Source of the DNA: an uncultured Eubacteriales bacterium
Lineage (GTDB): Bacteria; Bacillota; Clostridia; Oscillospirales; QAMX01
DNA length: 13,059 bases
NCBI GenBank assembly: GCA_905205975.1
Contig: CAJLFQ010000064.1
Span: forward strand, 1-13,059
Direction of reading: 5' to 3'
Part shown: positions 6,736 through 13,059 of the stretch, piece by piece
How the letters are laid out: each line of letters opens with the position of its first letter
Numbering within the stretch: position 1 is the stretch's first letter
Notes under the pieces: generated by a model
Databases searched by the model: none
Seen by the model: the letters and a program-made list of their open reading frames with translations, nothing else
Told to the model about the DNA's origin: nothing
Translations under genes and position numbers: made by a program

Positions 6736-8010
6736 TTAATCGGTTAATCCTTTCAGTCCTGCAAAATCCAGTGTTGCAAAGTAATCACGCGGGGTCTCTG
6801 CACGGCGAATCATCGAAACAGAGCCGTCTTCATGCAGGAGCAGTTCAGCCGAGCGAAGCTTGCCGTTGTAGTTATAGCCCATGGAATGGCCATGTGCCCC
6901 TGTATCGTGGATGCAGACATAGTCGCCGATCTTAATTTCCGGCAGCTTGCGGTCAACGGCGAATTTGTCGTTGTTTTCACAGAGCGAGCCGGTGACGTCA
7001 TAGAGGTGTGTCAGCGGTGCATGCTCTTTTCCGAGAACGGTGATATGGTGATAGGCGCCGTACATGGCCGGGCGCATCAAATTGCAGGCGCAGGCGTCCA
7101 GACCGATGTAATCTTTGAACGTGTGTTTTTCGTGGATGACTTTTGAAATCAACGCGCCATAGGGTGCCAGCATATAGCGGCCGAGTTCTGTATAAATCTT
7201 GACGTCGGTCATGCCGGCCGGCGTGAAGATTTCCTCATAGACGCGGCGAACTCCATCTCCAATGCGCATGATATCGTTGGCCGGCTGATCCGGCAGGTAT
7301 GGCACGCCGATTCCGCCGGAGAGATTGATAAAGTCGATGTGAATCCCAAGCTTGTCCGACAGGTCACGCGCGACGAGGAAGAGCTCGCGTGCCAGCGCCG
7401 GATAGTACGCCTCTGTTGTCGTATTGCTGGAGAGAAATGCATGGATACCAAAGCGCTTGACGCCGCGGTCACGAAGAATGCGGAACCCTTCGGTCAGTTG
7501 CTCCGGTGTGAAGCCGTATTTGGCGTCGCTGGGGTCGCTCATAATGGAATTGCTGATTGCGAAGTGACCGGGGTTGTAACGGCAGCTGATGACCTCCGGC
7601 AGCCCTGTCAGCTGATCCAGAAAGTCAATGTGCGTGATATCATCCAAATTGATGGTGGCGCCGAGCTTCCGAGCAAGAAGAAATTCTTCTGCGGGGGTAT
7701 CGTTGGAGGAAAACATGATGTTGTCCCCCGTGATCCCGCATGCCTCGGAAAGCATCAGCTCCGTGAGCGAAGAGCAGTCGGTGCCGCAGCCGACGGAAGC
7801 CAGCAGCTTCAAAATAAACGGGTTGGGTGTTGCTTTGACGGCAAAAAACTCACGGAACCCGGGGTTCCAGGAGAATGCGCGGTACAGACGTTCCGCGTTC
7901 TCGCGGATGCCTTTTTCATCGTAAATGTGAAACGGCGTTGGGTATGTTTTTGCGAGTTCTTCGACCATTGTTTTGGTAACAAACGGCGTTTTCATGTGAG
8001 GGAATACCAT
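6736..8010 (-). CDS. lysA: Diaminopimelate decarboxylase
   Basis: This PLP-dependent fold-III decarboxylase makes L-lysine from meso-diaminopimelate in the cytoplasm. Numbered from the start used here (424 residues): the PLP lysine is K59 in 'FFAVKATPNP', followed by 'CGTDCSSLTEL' (75-85), His190 in 'FGIHAFLSS', the glycine loop 'NLSGGIGVPY' (229-238), 'YTELGRYM' (273-280) where most LysA proteins have EPGR, 'GSLCENND' (341-348) with the Cys that completes the neighbouring subunit's active site, and 'MGYNYNGKLRSAE' (377-389). The start is uncertain. The ATG at 8010 has AGGA at spacer 10 and AAGGA at spacer 4; the ATG at 7995 (five residues shorter) fits the family's usual N-terminus but has a poor SD. 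An ATG at 8049 is only about 15 bases from the predicted transcription start. An exact-consensus promoter (8071-8099) drives it. Confidence 0.9.
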   Translation of the reverse strand: MVFPHMKTPFVTKTMVEELAKTYPTPFHIYDEKGIRENAERLYRAFSWNPGFREFFAVKATPNPFILKLLASVGCGTDCSSLTELMLSEACGITGDNIMFSSNDTPAEEFLLARKLGATINLDDITHIDFLDQLTGLPEVISCRYNPGHFAISNSIMSDPSDAKYGFTPEQLTEGFRILRDRGVKRFGIHAFLSSNTTTEAYYPALARELFLVARDLSDKLGIHIDFINLSGGIGVPYLPDQPANDIMRIGDGVRRVYEEIFTPAGMTDVKIYTELGRYMLAPYGALISKVIHEKHTFKDYIGLDACACNLMRPAMYGAYHHITVLGKEHAPLTHLYDVTGSLCENNDKFAVDRKLPEIKIGDYVCIHDTGAHGHSMGYNYNGKLRSAELLLHEDGSVSMIRRAETPRDYFATLDFAGLKGLTD

Positions 8011-8070
8011 CCTGTCCTTATCCTGCGAGTGCCTTATAGAAAGCCGCATGAAAATTCAAATTCACAGTAT

Positions 8071-8099
8071 ATTATACGCGGTTGTTTGCGCCTTGTCAA
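8071..8099 (-). promoter_or_regulatory. Exact-consensus sigma-A promoter of lysA
   Basis: On the minus strand: TTGACA (8094-8099), 17 bases, TATAAT (8071-8076), matching consensus at all twelve positions with ideal spacing. Transcription should start near 8064, giving about 54 bases of leader to the ATG at 8010. The TGA inside the -35 hexamer is the stop codon (8096-8098) of the upstream symporter gene. Confidence 0.92.
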
Positions 8100-9418
8100 C
8101 GTGAATTCAGAACAAAGAACGATTTCCTGTTTTCACGCTTTACCTCTGAAATCAACAGAATACAGGTGAAGAGATTCGGGATTGCCATAAATGCAGTTGC
8201 AATGTCGGTGATTGCAAACACGATGCGCAGTTTTGCACCGGCACAAAGCAGCGGGAGCAATGCATAAACCCAGCGGTACAGTTGTCTGAGCCGCGGAGAG
8301 CCAGACAAATATGAAAGGCATTGTTCCCCGTAAAAGGCCCAGGAGGATAACGTTGCCAAAACGAGCATGGTCATGGTCGCATTGACGATAAAAGCGCCGC
8401 AGCCGGGCAGAAAATATGCAAATGATTGTGTGACGAGCATTGCCGGAGAATCTCCGGGCTGATACCCTGCCATCAGGATAATCAGTGCTGTAAACGTGCA
8501 GAAAACGATGGTATCGAGAAAGGGTCCGGTCATCGATATCAAGCCCTGACGGTGTGGGCTGGGTTCTGATGTTGCCGCGGCGAGAAGCGGTTCTGTTCCC
8601 ATGCCGGCTTCGTTTGAATAAATGCCGCGGGCCATGCCATACCGAATGGCGCCGCCGACCAGACCGCCGAAACCGGAACGCAGAGAAAAAGCCTCCTGAA
8701 AGATTGCCCGAAAAGCGCCGGGCAGCCGGTTCGGATAGCAGAGCATAATCCAGACAGATGCGCCGATGAAAAAGATCGACATGACAGGAACAAGAAAGCC
8801 GGATATTTTTGCAATTCGTTTGCCGCCGCCCAGAACAGCAAACAGACAGAAGACACACAGAAAGGCACCGGTGACAAGCGGCGGAATCCGATAACTGTCC
8901 AACAAGGCGCTGCCCAATGCCCCGGCGGGCAAAGCGTCGGCCATTGTAAATGAGATCAGCACGCCGGCCGCTGAAAAAACGAGGGCAGTCTTTCGAAACC
9001 CGTGATCGCGCATGACGTACATGGGACCGCCGTAATGCCCCTGCTCCCCTTTTTGCCGGTGCAGGACAGCGAGAACGCTTTCTGCATATCGGGCAGCCAT
9101 GCCGAGAAACGCGGAAATCCACATCCAGAAGACTGCACCGGCACCGCCCAATAGAATGGCTGAGCTGACGCCGATGATGTTGCCCGGCCCCATGACAGCG
9201 CCGAGTGCGGCCATTAATGCACTGGTCGCAGACAAACCGCCCTTTTCACCGGAATCCTGCTGTTTTAAATCGGCGCAGATGGCGCCGAAAGCGCAGCGAA
9301 ACCCGCGCACCTGAACCCAACGGAGACAAACGGAAAAGAAAATGCCGCTCCCAACAAACAGCATCAGTGTCGGTACGCCCCAGACAAGCGCACTGAGTTT
9401 TTCAATCAAAACAGTCAT
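8096..9418 (-). CDS. Sodium:alanine/glycine symporter (AGCS family)
   Basis: A Na+-coupled amino-acid importer of the AGCS family, in the cytoplasmic membrane. The 440-residue length is normal for the family. Family hallmarks are 'GAVMGPGNIIGVSSAI' (73-88), 'GGPMYVM' (130-136), 'ARGIYSNEAGMGTEPLLAAA' (263-282) and many hydrophobic helices from about residue 10 to 425; the C-terminal tail is basic. The frame is open to 9538, but those 40 extra residues are basic and unlike the family. The ATG at 9418 has AGAGGTG five bases upstream and is chosen. Substrate (alanine, glycine or another neutral amino acid) cannot be read from sequence. No glycine riboswitch is visible in the 165 bases 9419-9583, and I found no convincing promoter there. 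It reads into lysA without a terminator, so some read-through transcription is likely. Confidence 0.93.
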   Translation of the reverse strand: MTVLIEKLSALVWGVPTLMLFVGSGIFFSVCLRWVQVRGFRCAFGAICADLKQQDSGEKGGLSATSALMAALGAVMGPGNIIGVSSAILLGGAGAVFWMWISAFLGMAARYAESVLAVLHRQKGEQGHYGGPMYVMRDHGFRKTALVFSAAGVLISFTMADALPAGALGSALLDSYRIPPLVTGAFLCVFCLFAVLGGGKRIAKISGFLVPVMSIFFIGASVWIMLCYPNRLPGAFRAIFQEAFSLRSGFGGLVGGAIRYGMARGIYSNEAGMGTEPLLAAATSEPSPHRQGLISMTGPFLDTIVFCTFTALIILMAGYQPGDSPAMLVTQSFAYFLPGCGAFIVNATMTMLVLATLSSWAFYGEQCLSYLSGSPRLRQLYRWVYALLPLLCAGAKLRIVFAITDIATAFMAIPNLFTCILLISEVKRENRKSFFVLNSR

Positions 9419-9583
9419 TCCTTCACCTCTGCATCCGATACTCCTGCTTTTCATTCGGATGCCACGGTATGATGGATATGCAAAGCGAAGAAAAACATAC
9501 GCTAACCAATGTGTTTTCGGCATAAAAACGGTTTTCATTCTGCATCTTTGCGATTGAAAAGAGATATTTGTTGCTTTTGCCGG

Positions 9584-9612
9584 TAGACAAGCTCTGAAAA
9601 ATCGAGTATACT
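9584..9612 (+). promoter_or_regulatory. Sigma-A promoter of the mgtE transcript
   Basis: TAGACA (9584-9589), 17 bases, TATACT (9607-9612), each box one mismatch from consensus. The predicted start near 9618-9619 places the 5' hairpin at the very end of the transcript, about 30 bases before the M-box aptamer. Confidence 0.75.
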
Positions 9613-9617
9613 ATACT

Positions 9618-9644
9618 TGTCAAGCGCATTCGGAATGCTTGACA
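9618..9644 (+). other. Hairpin at the predicted 5' end of the mgtE leader RNA
   Basis: TGTCAAGC (9618-9625) pairs with GCTTGACA (9637-9644), an 8-bp perfect inverted repeat around 11 bases. It starts at or within a base of the predicted transcription start and ends one base before the M-box P1 stem. It could shield the RNA 5' end from decay, or act as DNA as an operator overlapping +1. Confidence 0.5.
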
Positions 9645-9645
9645 T

Positions 9646-9798
9646 ATATCTCGGTAGGTGAGGCTACCACAGGGATACGGGCTGCTGCCGCAGAAAGTGG
9701 AGACACTTTTTTGCCGGTCAACAGGATCTGTCGAAACAAGGCATATCCTAACGCAGCTACACTGCCCTGCGAAGCTGAAGCTTGAACGTTTGAGGTAT
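9646..9798 (+). promoter_or_regulatory. M-box (ykoK) magnesium riboswitch aptamer
   Basis: This RNA binds several Mg2+ ions and folds compactly when magnesium is plentiful. Core M-box sequences are present in the right order: GGTGAGGCT (9657-9665), GGATACGGGCTGCTGCC (9673-9689), CAGAAA, GGTCAACAG (9716-9724), TATCC and CGCAGCTACACTGCCCTGCGAAGC (around 9745-9776). The closing P1 stem is visible: ATATCTC (9646-9652) with GAGGTAT (9792-9798), with one G-U pair. The 153-base length is normal. A terminator follows at 9865, and mgtE, a Mg2+ transporter gene, is downstream, so the expected logic is shut-off at high Mg2+. A possible antiterminator pairs 9783-9792 with 9875-9884. Confidence 0.95.
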
Positions 9799-9864
9799 TT
9801 CTTTTTGACAGCCATGCACCACCGGACGGCGAACAGCCGGATGGAGGTACAGGATCGACAAAAT

Positions 9865-9905
9865 GAAGCCGCACCAGACGTTCACGGTTTGGTGCGGCTT
9901 TGCTT
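9865..9905 (+). terminator. Riboswitch-controlled intrinsic terminator
   Basis: AAGCCGCACCA (9866-9876) and TGGTGCGGCTT (9890-9900) form a perfect 11-bp GC-rich stem with a 13-base loop. The U-tract, TTTGCTT, is short and interrupted, which allows conditional read-through. It lies 67 bases downstream of the M-box P1 stem and before both the short ORF and mgtE, so it is the likely expression platform. Confidence 0.88.
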
Positions 9906-9928
9906 ATGATAACAGTGAGGTGAGAGAC

Positions 9929-10030
9929 ATGGACCCAAGCAGTAGTCAAAAAGACGGATCGGCGCCCCGACGATGCAGGCGTCCTTCTCTTTGCACTGTT
10001 TTTCTGCGATTTAGGCGATCAGAAGGATAA
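9929..10030 (+). CDS. Putative mgtE leader peptide (33 codons, starts Met-Asp-Pro, Arg-rich)
   Basis: This short ORF lies between the riboswitch terminator and mgtE. GAGGTGA (9917-9923), a near-perfect SD, sits five bases before its ATG, which is stronger evidence of translation than most 33-codon frames have. The peptide begins MDPSSSQKDG, continues with an arginine cluster ('APRRCRRPS', 12-20) and ends 'LCTVFLRFRRSEG'. Six of its seven arginines use CGA or AGG, against two of 17 in mgtE. The plan (acidic-Pro start, then Arg and hydrophobic residues, in the leader of a Mg2+ transporter) resembles MgtL of Salmonella and E. coli mgtA ([17 protein letters not shown]), where ribosome behaviour on the leader senses Mg2+ or proline and arginine supply. 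The role here is inference; the ORF and SD are seen directly. It could instead be a free-standing small protein. Confidence 0.65.
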   Translation: MDPSSSQKDGSAPRRCRRPSLCTVFLRFRRSEG

Positions 10031-10055
10031 AACTGCGTCCCTTTACAGCGGGATG

Positions 10056-10098
10056 CCTCCGGCAATCGGTTTTCGTTTGAATATGCACGATTGGGAGG
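10056..10098 (+). promoter_or_regulatory. Hairpin that would sequester the mgtE ribosome-binding site
   Basis: CCTCC (10056-10060) pairs with GGAGG (10094-10098), the SD of mgtE. After a two-base bulge (GG), CAATCG (10063-10068) pairs with CGATTG (10088-10093), leaving a 19-base loop. All 11 pairs are Watson-Crick. An adjacent hairpin, GCGTCCC (10035-10041) with GGGATGC (10050-10056), fills the space back to the leader-peptide stop codon at 10030. If formed, the larger hairpin would hide the mgtE start signal. Confidence 0.55.
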
Positions 10099-10107
10099 AA
10101 CTGTAAA

Positions 10108-11469
10108 ATGGACATGGAAAAGACCATCTGTCAGGAGCTGCTCACGCTTCTGGAACAAAAAAAATACTGTGAGCTTCACGCGTTGATGCACAAAATGCAG
10201 CCGGTTGATCTGGCAGAAGCGCTGGACGAAATGGAAGACGATAAGCTTCTGTTTGTTTTTCGCCTGCTGCCGAAAGACTTGGCAGCAGAAACCTTCGTTG
10301 AAATGGACACCCAGAAACAGGAAGCTGTGATTCGCTGTTTCTCGGATAACGAACTCCGGGCAGTGATCAGTGAGCTGTTTGCCGATGATACCGTAGCGAT
10401 TATCGAAGAAATGCCGGCCAACGTTGTCAAGCGTATCATCCAGAACGCGGATTCAGCCCTGCGCCGCAGCATCAACGAGATTCTGCAATACCCTGCCGAC
10501 AGCGCCGGCAGCATTATGACGACGGAGTTTGTCGATCTCAAGGCAGAGATGACGGTTGATGAAGCGTTCCGTCACATCCGCAAAACCGGCCTTGATAAAG
10601 AAACGGTCTACACCTGCTACATCATCGATCAGAACCGGCACCTGACAGGTGTCGTCAACATCAAAACGCTCCTGCTGGCAGAGCCGGATGCAAAAATGTC
10701 CGACCTCATGGAAGAAAACGTCATCTCGGTCAATACGTCGGACGACAAAGAAGACGTCGCAAAGAAATTTGAAAAATACGATTTTCTGGCGATGCCGGTT
10801 GTCGACCGGGAAAACCGGCTGGTCGGCATTGTCACCGTCGATGACGCCATCGACGTCATGCAGGAAGAAACCAACGAAGACTTTGCCAAAATGGCCGCTA
10901 TGGCACCAATTGAAAATACCTATCTTGGCACTTCTGTATTTGTGCATGCACGCAAACGGATTCTGTGGCTGCTTGTGCTCATGCTCTCCGCGACGTTTAC
11001 AGGACTGCTGATTACAAAATACGAACAGGCATTTGAAGCGCTGCCCCTGCTGGTTTCGTTCATCCCGATGCTGATGGATACGGGCGGCAACTGCGGTTCG
11101 CAAAGCTCGACCATGATTATACGGTGCTTGGCGACGGATGAAATTGCGTTCAAAGATTACTTCCGCGTGCTGTCAAAAGAAATCCGAATTTCGCTGTGTG
11201 TCAGCATTGTGCTTGCGACTGTCAACACTCTGCGAGTGCTCCTGATGTACGGTTTCTCGCATGAAAAACTGATGCTTTCGATTGTCTTGGGGATTACGTT
11301 GATTGTAGCGATCTTCATTGCGAAAGTTTTGGGCTGTTCCCTGCCGATGCTTGCCAAGAAATGCGGCTTGGACCCGGCGATTATGGCGGCGCCGCTCATT
11401 ACGACCATTGTCGATGCGTGTTCTGTTCTGGTCTATTTTAATGTGGCAACGCTCATTCTGCACCTATAA
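10108..11469 (+). CDS. mgtE: Magnesium transporter MgtE
   Basis: This dimeric Mg2+ channel/transporter sits in the cytoplasmic membrane and is gated by cytosolic Mg2+. The 453-residue protein has the whole family layout: an N-terminal superhelical domain (about 1-128), two CBS domains (about 135-195 and 198-256), a connecting 'plug' helix (257-280) and a five-helix membrane domain (about 284-453). Family signatures are 'PMLMDTGGNCGSQSSTM' (320-336) and 'GLDPAIMAAPLITTIVDA' (420-437); Asp436 is the likely counterpart of the pore aspartate of Thermus MgtE. The ATG at 10108 has GGGAGG nine bases upstream. It is preceded by an M-box riboswitch, terminator, leader ORF and SD-sequestering hairpin, so its expression should rise when Mg2+ is scarce, in addition to the protein's own gating. 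It ends before a strong terminator at 11487. Confidence 0.96.
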   Translation: MDMEKTICQELLTLLEQKKYCELHALMHKMQPVDLAEALDEMEDDKLLFVFRLLPKDLAAETFVEMDTQKQEAVIRCFSDNELRAVISELFADDTVAIIEEMPANVVKRIIQNADSALRRSINEILQYPADSAGSIMTTEFVDLKAEMTVDEAFRHIRKTGLDKETVYTCYIIDQNRHLTGVVNIKTLLLAEPDAKMSDLMEENVISVNTSDDKEDVAKKFEKYDFLAMPVVDRENRLVGIVTVDDAIDVMQEETNEDFAKMAAMAPIENTYLGTSVFVHARKRILWLLVLMLSATFTGLLITKYEQAFEALPLLVSFIPMLMDTGGNCGSQSSTMIIRCLATDEIAFKDYFRVLSKEIRISLCVSIVLATVNTLRVLLMYGFSHEKLMLSIVLGITLIVAIFIAKVLGCSLPMLAKKCGLDPAIMAAPLITTIVDACSVLVYFNVATLILHL

Positions 11470-11486
11470 GCACGGAACAAACAAAG

Positions 11487-11525
11487 AAAAACACGAAGCA
11501 GCAGATGCTGCTTCGTGTTTTTTTT
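11487..11525. terminator. Bidirectional terminator between mgtE and nadE
   Basis: ACACGAAGCAGC (11491-11502) and GCTGCTTCGTGT (11507-11518) form a perfect 12-bp stem with an AGAT loop, extended by AAAA/TTTT pairs. Seven Ts (11519-11525) continue on the plus strand, and the A-rich left flank gives TTTTTCTTT on the minus strand, so it suits both mgtE and nadE. Confidence 0.92.
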
Positions 11526-11570
11526 GAAAGCGTTTTGCGTGGAGAAAGACAGAACAATGCTTTTTGCAGA

Positions 11571-13059
11571 TTACAGCGCAAGCTGATCCAGCTCAGCCAG
11601 CCAGAGCGCAGCGGAGGCGTCGCTCGGCATGCGCCAATCGCCGCGGGGCGACAGAGAGACAGAACCGACCTTCGGGCCATCCGGGAGGCAGGAACGCTTA
11701 AACTGCTGGGCGAAGAAACGGCGATAGAAGTTCCTGAGCCAGTAAAGAAGCGTTTGGGTATCGTAAACACCATCAAAAGCACGCTGTGCAATTCGGAGCA
11801 CTTTGCGCGGCTCATAACCGCGGCGGATGCAGTAGAAGAGATAAAAGTCATGCAGCAGATAGGGACCGACAAGTTCCTCTGTTTTCTGTGCGATTTCTTC
11901 GCCGTCCGCCGGGAGCAGTTCGGGGCTTACAGGCGTATCCAAAATATCTTGCAAGACAGCAGACAAACGGCTGTCGGACGCTGCATCGGACTCGTGCGCG
12001 ACCAAATGACGGATCAGCGTTTTGGGGACAGATGCATTGACGCCGTACATCGACATGTGGTCCCCGTTATAGGTGGCCCAGCCCAGCGCCAGCTCGCTCA
12101 GGTCCCCGGTTCCGATGACAAGACCGCCAAGCGCATTCGCAAGGTCCATCAGGATTTGTGTGCGTTCCCGGGCTTGGGAATTCTCATAGACGACATTACG
12201 GTTTTCAGGGTCGTGCCCGATGTCGCGGAAGTGACACAAAACGGCGTCTGTGATATCGATGGTGCGGATTGTGACGCCGAGGAGTTCGCAAAGCGTGACC
12301 GCATTGTTTTTGGTTCGTGCTGTGGTGCCGAAGCAGGGCATGGTCACGGCTGTGATATCCGAAACAGGACGGTTGAGCAGAGTCATGGCCCGAACGGCGA
12401 CCAATAGCGCCAAGCAGGAATCCAGCCCGCCGGAGATGCCGACCACCAGGCTTCTTGCGTGCGCATGGCGGACACGCTTGGCCAGCCCGTGTGCCTGAAT
12501 ATTCAGGATGTCTTCACAGCGGTGGGACCGTGTTTCGGGATTCTGCGGGATGAACGGTTCGCAGTCAAAGGTTCGCGAAAGTGTTGTTTCCTGGAGGTTC
12601 AGATCGAATGAAATGGTCTCATAACCGTCCGGATCGGCAATGTGCGAGGTCATCCGGCGGCGTTCTGCGGCCAGATAGGCAACGTCAATCTCTGTCTGCG
12701 CCCAACCGTCGCCAAACGGTTTGCTTTCGGCGAGAATCACGCCGTTTTCGCAGATGAGATTGTGCGCAGCAAAGACCATATCCGTGGTAGACTCCCCTTC
12801 CCCGGCATCTGCATACAGATACGCGCAGAGAAGTCTTGCAGACTGCGACGAGGTCAGCGTCCGACGGTAGTCGCTTTTGCCGACAGTTTCATCGCTGGCA
12901 GAAAGGTTGCAGATGACAGTTGCACCCGCCTTTGCATGTGAAACCGAAGGCGGTGCGGCAACCCAGAGATCTTCGCAGATTTCAGCGGCGATTTTCAGTT
13001 CGGGCATAGCAGGTGCTGCAAAGAGCAAATGCGTACCGAACGGGACAGTCGATCCGTTG
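11571..13059 (-). CDS. nadE: Glutamine-dependent NAD+ synthetase, N-terminus cut by window edge
   Basis: This cytoplasmic enzyme makes NAD+ from deamido-NAD+, ATP and glutamine, the last step of NAD synthesis. 495 codons are visible and the frame stays open to the right edge, so the true start lies outside; two-domain NadE proteins of about 640 residues suggest some 145 residues are missing. In the visible part, the nitrilase-like glutaminase domain shows its nucleophile C28 in 'AAEICEDLW' and 'NLSASDETVGKSDYRRTL'. The synthetase domain shows the ATP-pyrophosphatase loop S209-G-G-L-D-S214 and 'GTGDLSELALGWATYNGDHM' (316-335). Both domains look intact. A TTG at 13026-13028 could be read as a start but falls inside the conserved 'VPFGTHLLF' segment, so it is not one. 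The gene ends 46 bases before the shared terminator. Confidence 0.95.
   Translation of the reverse strand, partial: NGSTVPFGTHLLFAAPAMPELKIAAEICEDLWVAAPPSVSHAKAGATVICNLSASDETVGKSDYRRTLTSSQSARLLCAYLYADAGEGESTTDMVFAAHNLICENGVILAESKPFGDGWAQTEIDVAYLAAERRRMTSHIADPDGYETISFDLNLQETTLSRTFDCEPFIPQNPETRSHRCEDILNIQAHGLAKRVRHAHARSLVVGISGGLDSCLALLVAVRAMTLLNRPVSDITAVTMPCFGTTARTKNNAVTLCELLGVTIRTIDITDAVLCHFRDIGHDPENRNVVYENSQARERTQILMDLANALGGLVIGTGDLSELALGWATYNGDHMSMYGVNASVPKTLIRHLVAHESDAASDSRLSAVLQDILDTPVSPELLPADGEEIAQKTEELVGPYLLHDFYLFYCIRRGYEPRKVLRIAQRAFDGVYDTQTLLYWLRNFYRRFFAQQFKRSCLPDGPKVGSVSLSPRGDWRMPSDASAALWLAELDQLAL

Noticed and set aside
7339..8169. 276-codon plus-strand frame opposite lysA
   Set aside because: Antisense to catalytic LysA motifs and crosses the lysA promoter; its product has no recognisable pattern.
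9419..9538. N-terminal extension of the AGCS symporter
   Set aside because: Basic, unlike the family, and the ATG at 9418 has a far better SD.
9419..9583. Glycine riboswitch or clear promoter upstream of the AGCS symporter
   Set aside because: None of the conserved glycine-aptamer sequences is present. The best -35-like match (TTGTCT on the minus strand) has no acceptable -10 at the right distance.
9956..10010. Second intrinsic terminator inside the leader ORF
   Set aside because: The best stems (GACG/CGTC, TCGG/CCGA) are only 4 bp and not properly placed before a T-run.
10028..10107. Read-through of the leader ORF stop codon into mgtE
   Set aside because: The frame after the TAA stays open, but it is out of frame with mgtE and 26 open codons are expected often by chance.
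11505..12407. 300-codon open frame on the plus strand opposite nadE
   Set aside because: It lies antisense to conserved nadE sequence in a GC-balanced gene where antisense frames stay open by codon bias. It has no recognisable domain and begins inside the mgtE/nadE terminator.

Overview
The window looks like chromosomal DNA from a Gram-positive anaerobe of the class Clostridia, probably an Oscillospiraceae/Ruminococcaceae-like gut lineage. This rests on several signs: roughly balanced GC content; strong AGGAGG-type Shine-Dalgarno (SD) sites, including before GTG and TTG starts; near-consensus sigma-A promoters; a degenerate 'HPr family' protein of the kind common in Clostridia; a clostridial-type LysA; and an M-box magnesium riboswitch in front of mgtE. 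I see no tRNA, rRNA, insertion sequence, phage gene or CRISPR array. The region is a dense housekeeping segment whose most interesting content lies between the genes.

Left part (1-5105). Two back-to-back promoters share one -35 region at about 56-106. One fires leftward out of the window. The other drives a five-helix membrane protein with a HAAS-like cytoplasmic N-terminus (172-1356). A strong hairpin terminator separates that gene from a leftward pair: mtaB (tRNA methylthiotransferase, 2098-3390) followed by a small membrane-anchored protein (1455-2003). Divergent from mtaB, a near-consensus promoter drives an HPr-like protein that has lost the catalytic histidine (3536-3775). It ends at its own terminator and is followed by a DacF-type D-Ala-D-Ala carboxypeptidase (3912-5105).

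Middle part (5155-9418). Four genes run leftward: an AGCS sodium/amino-acid symporter, lysA (diaminopimelate decarboxylase), a Nudix hydrolase and prmA (ribosomal protein L11 methyltransferase). An exact-consensus promoter for lysA is built into the symporter's stop codon. lysA and the Nudix gene are tightly coupled. prmA is preceded by an odd, nearly G-free, A/C-rich leader. The run ends at a hairpin shared with dacF.

Right part (9584-13059). This is a magnesium uptake locus: promoter, 5'-terminal hairpin, M-box aptamer, intrinsic terminator, an unannotated 33-codon ORF, an SD-sequestering hairpin, then mgtE. The short ORF has a strong SD, begins Met-Asp-Pro and is rich in CGA and AGG arginine codons. 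Its layout recalls the mgtL leader peptide of enterobacterial mgtA, which suggests that magnesium control here has a riboswitch step and a translation-dependent step in series. A bidirectional terminator then separates mgtE from nadE, which runs leftward and is cut by the window edge.
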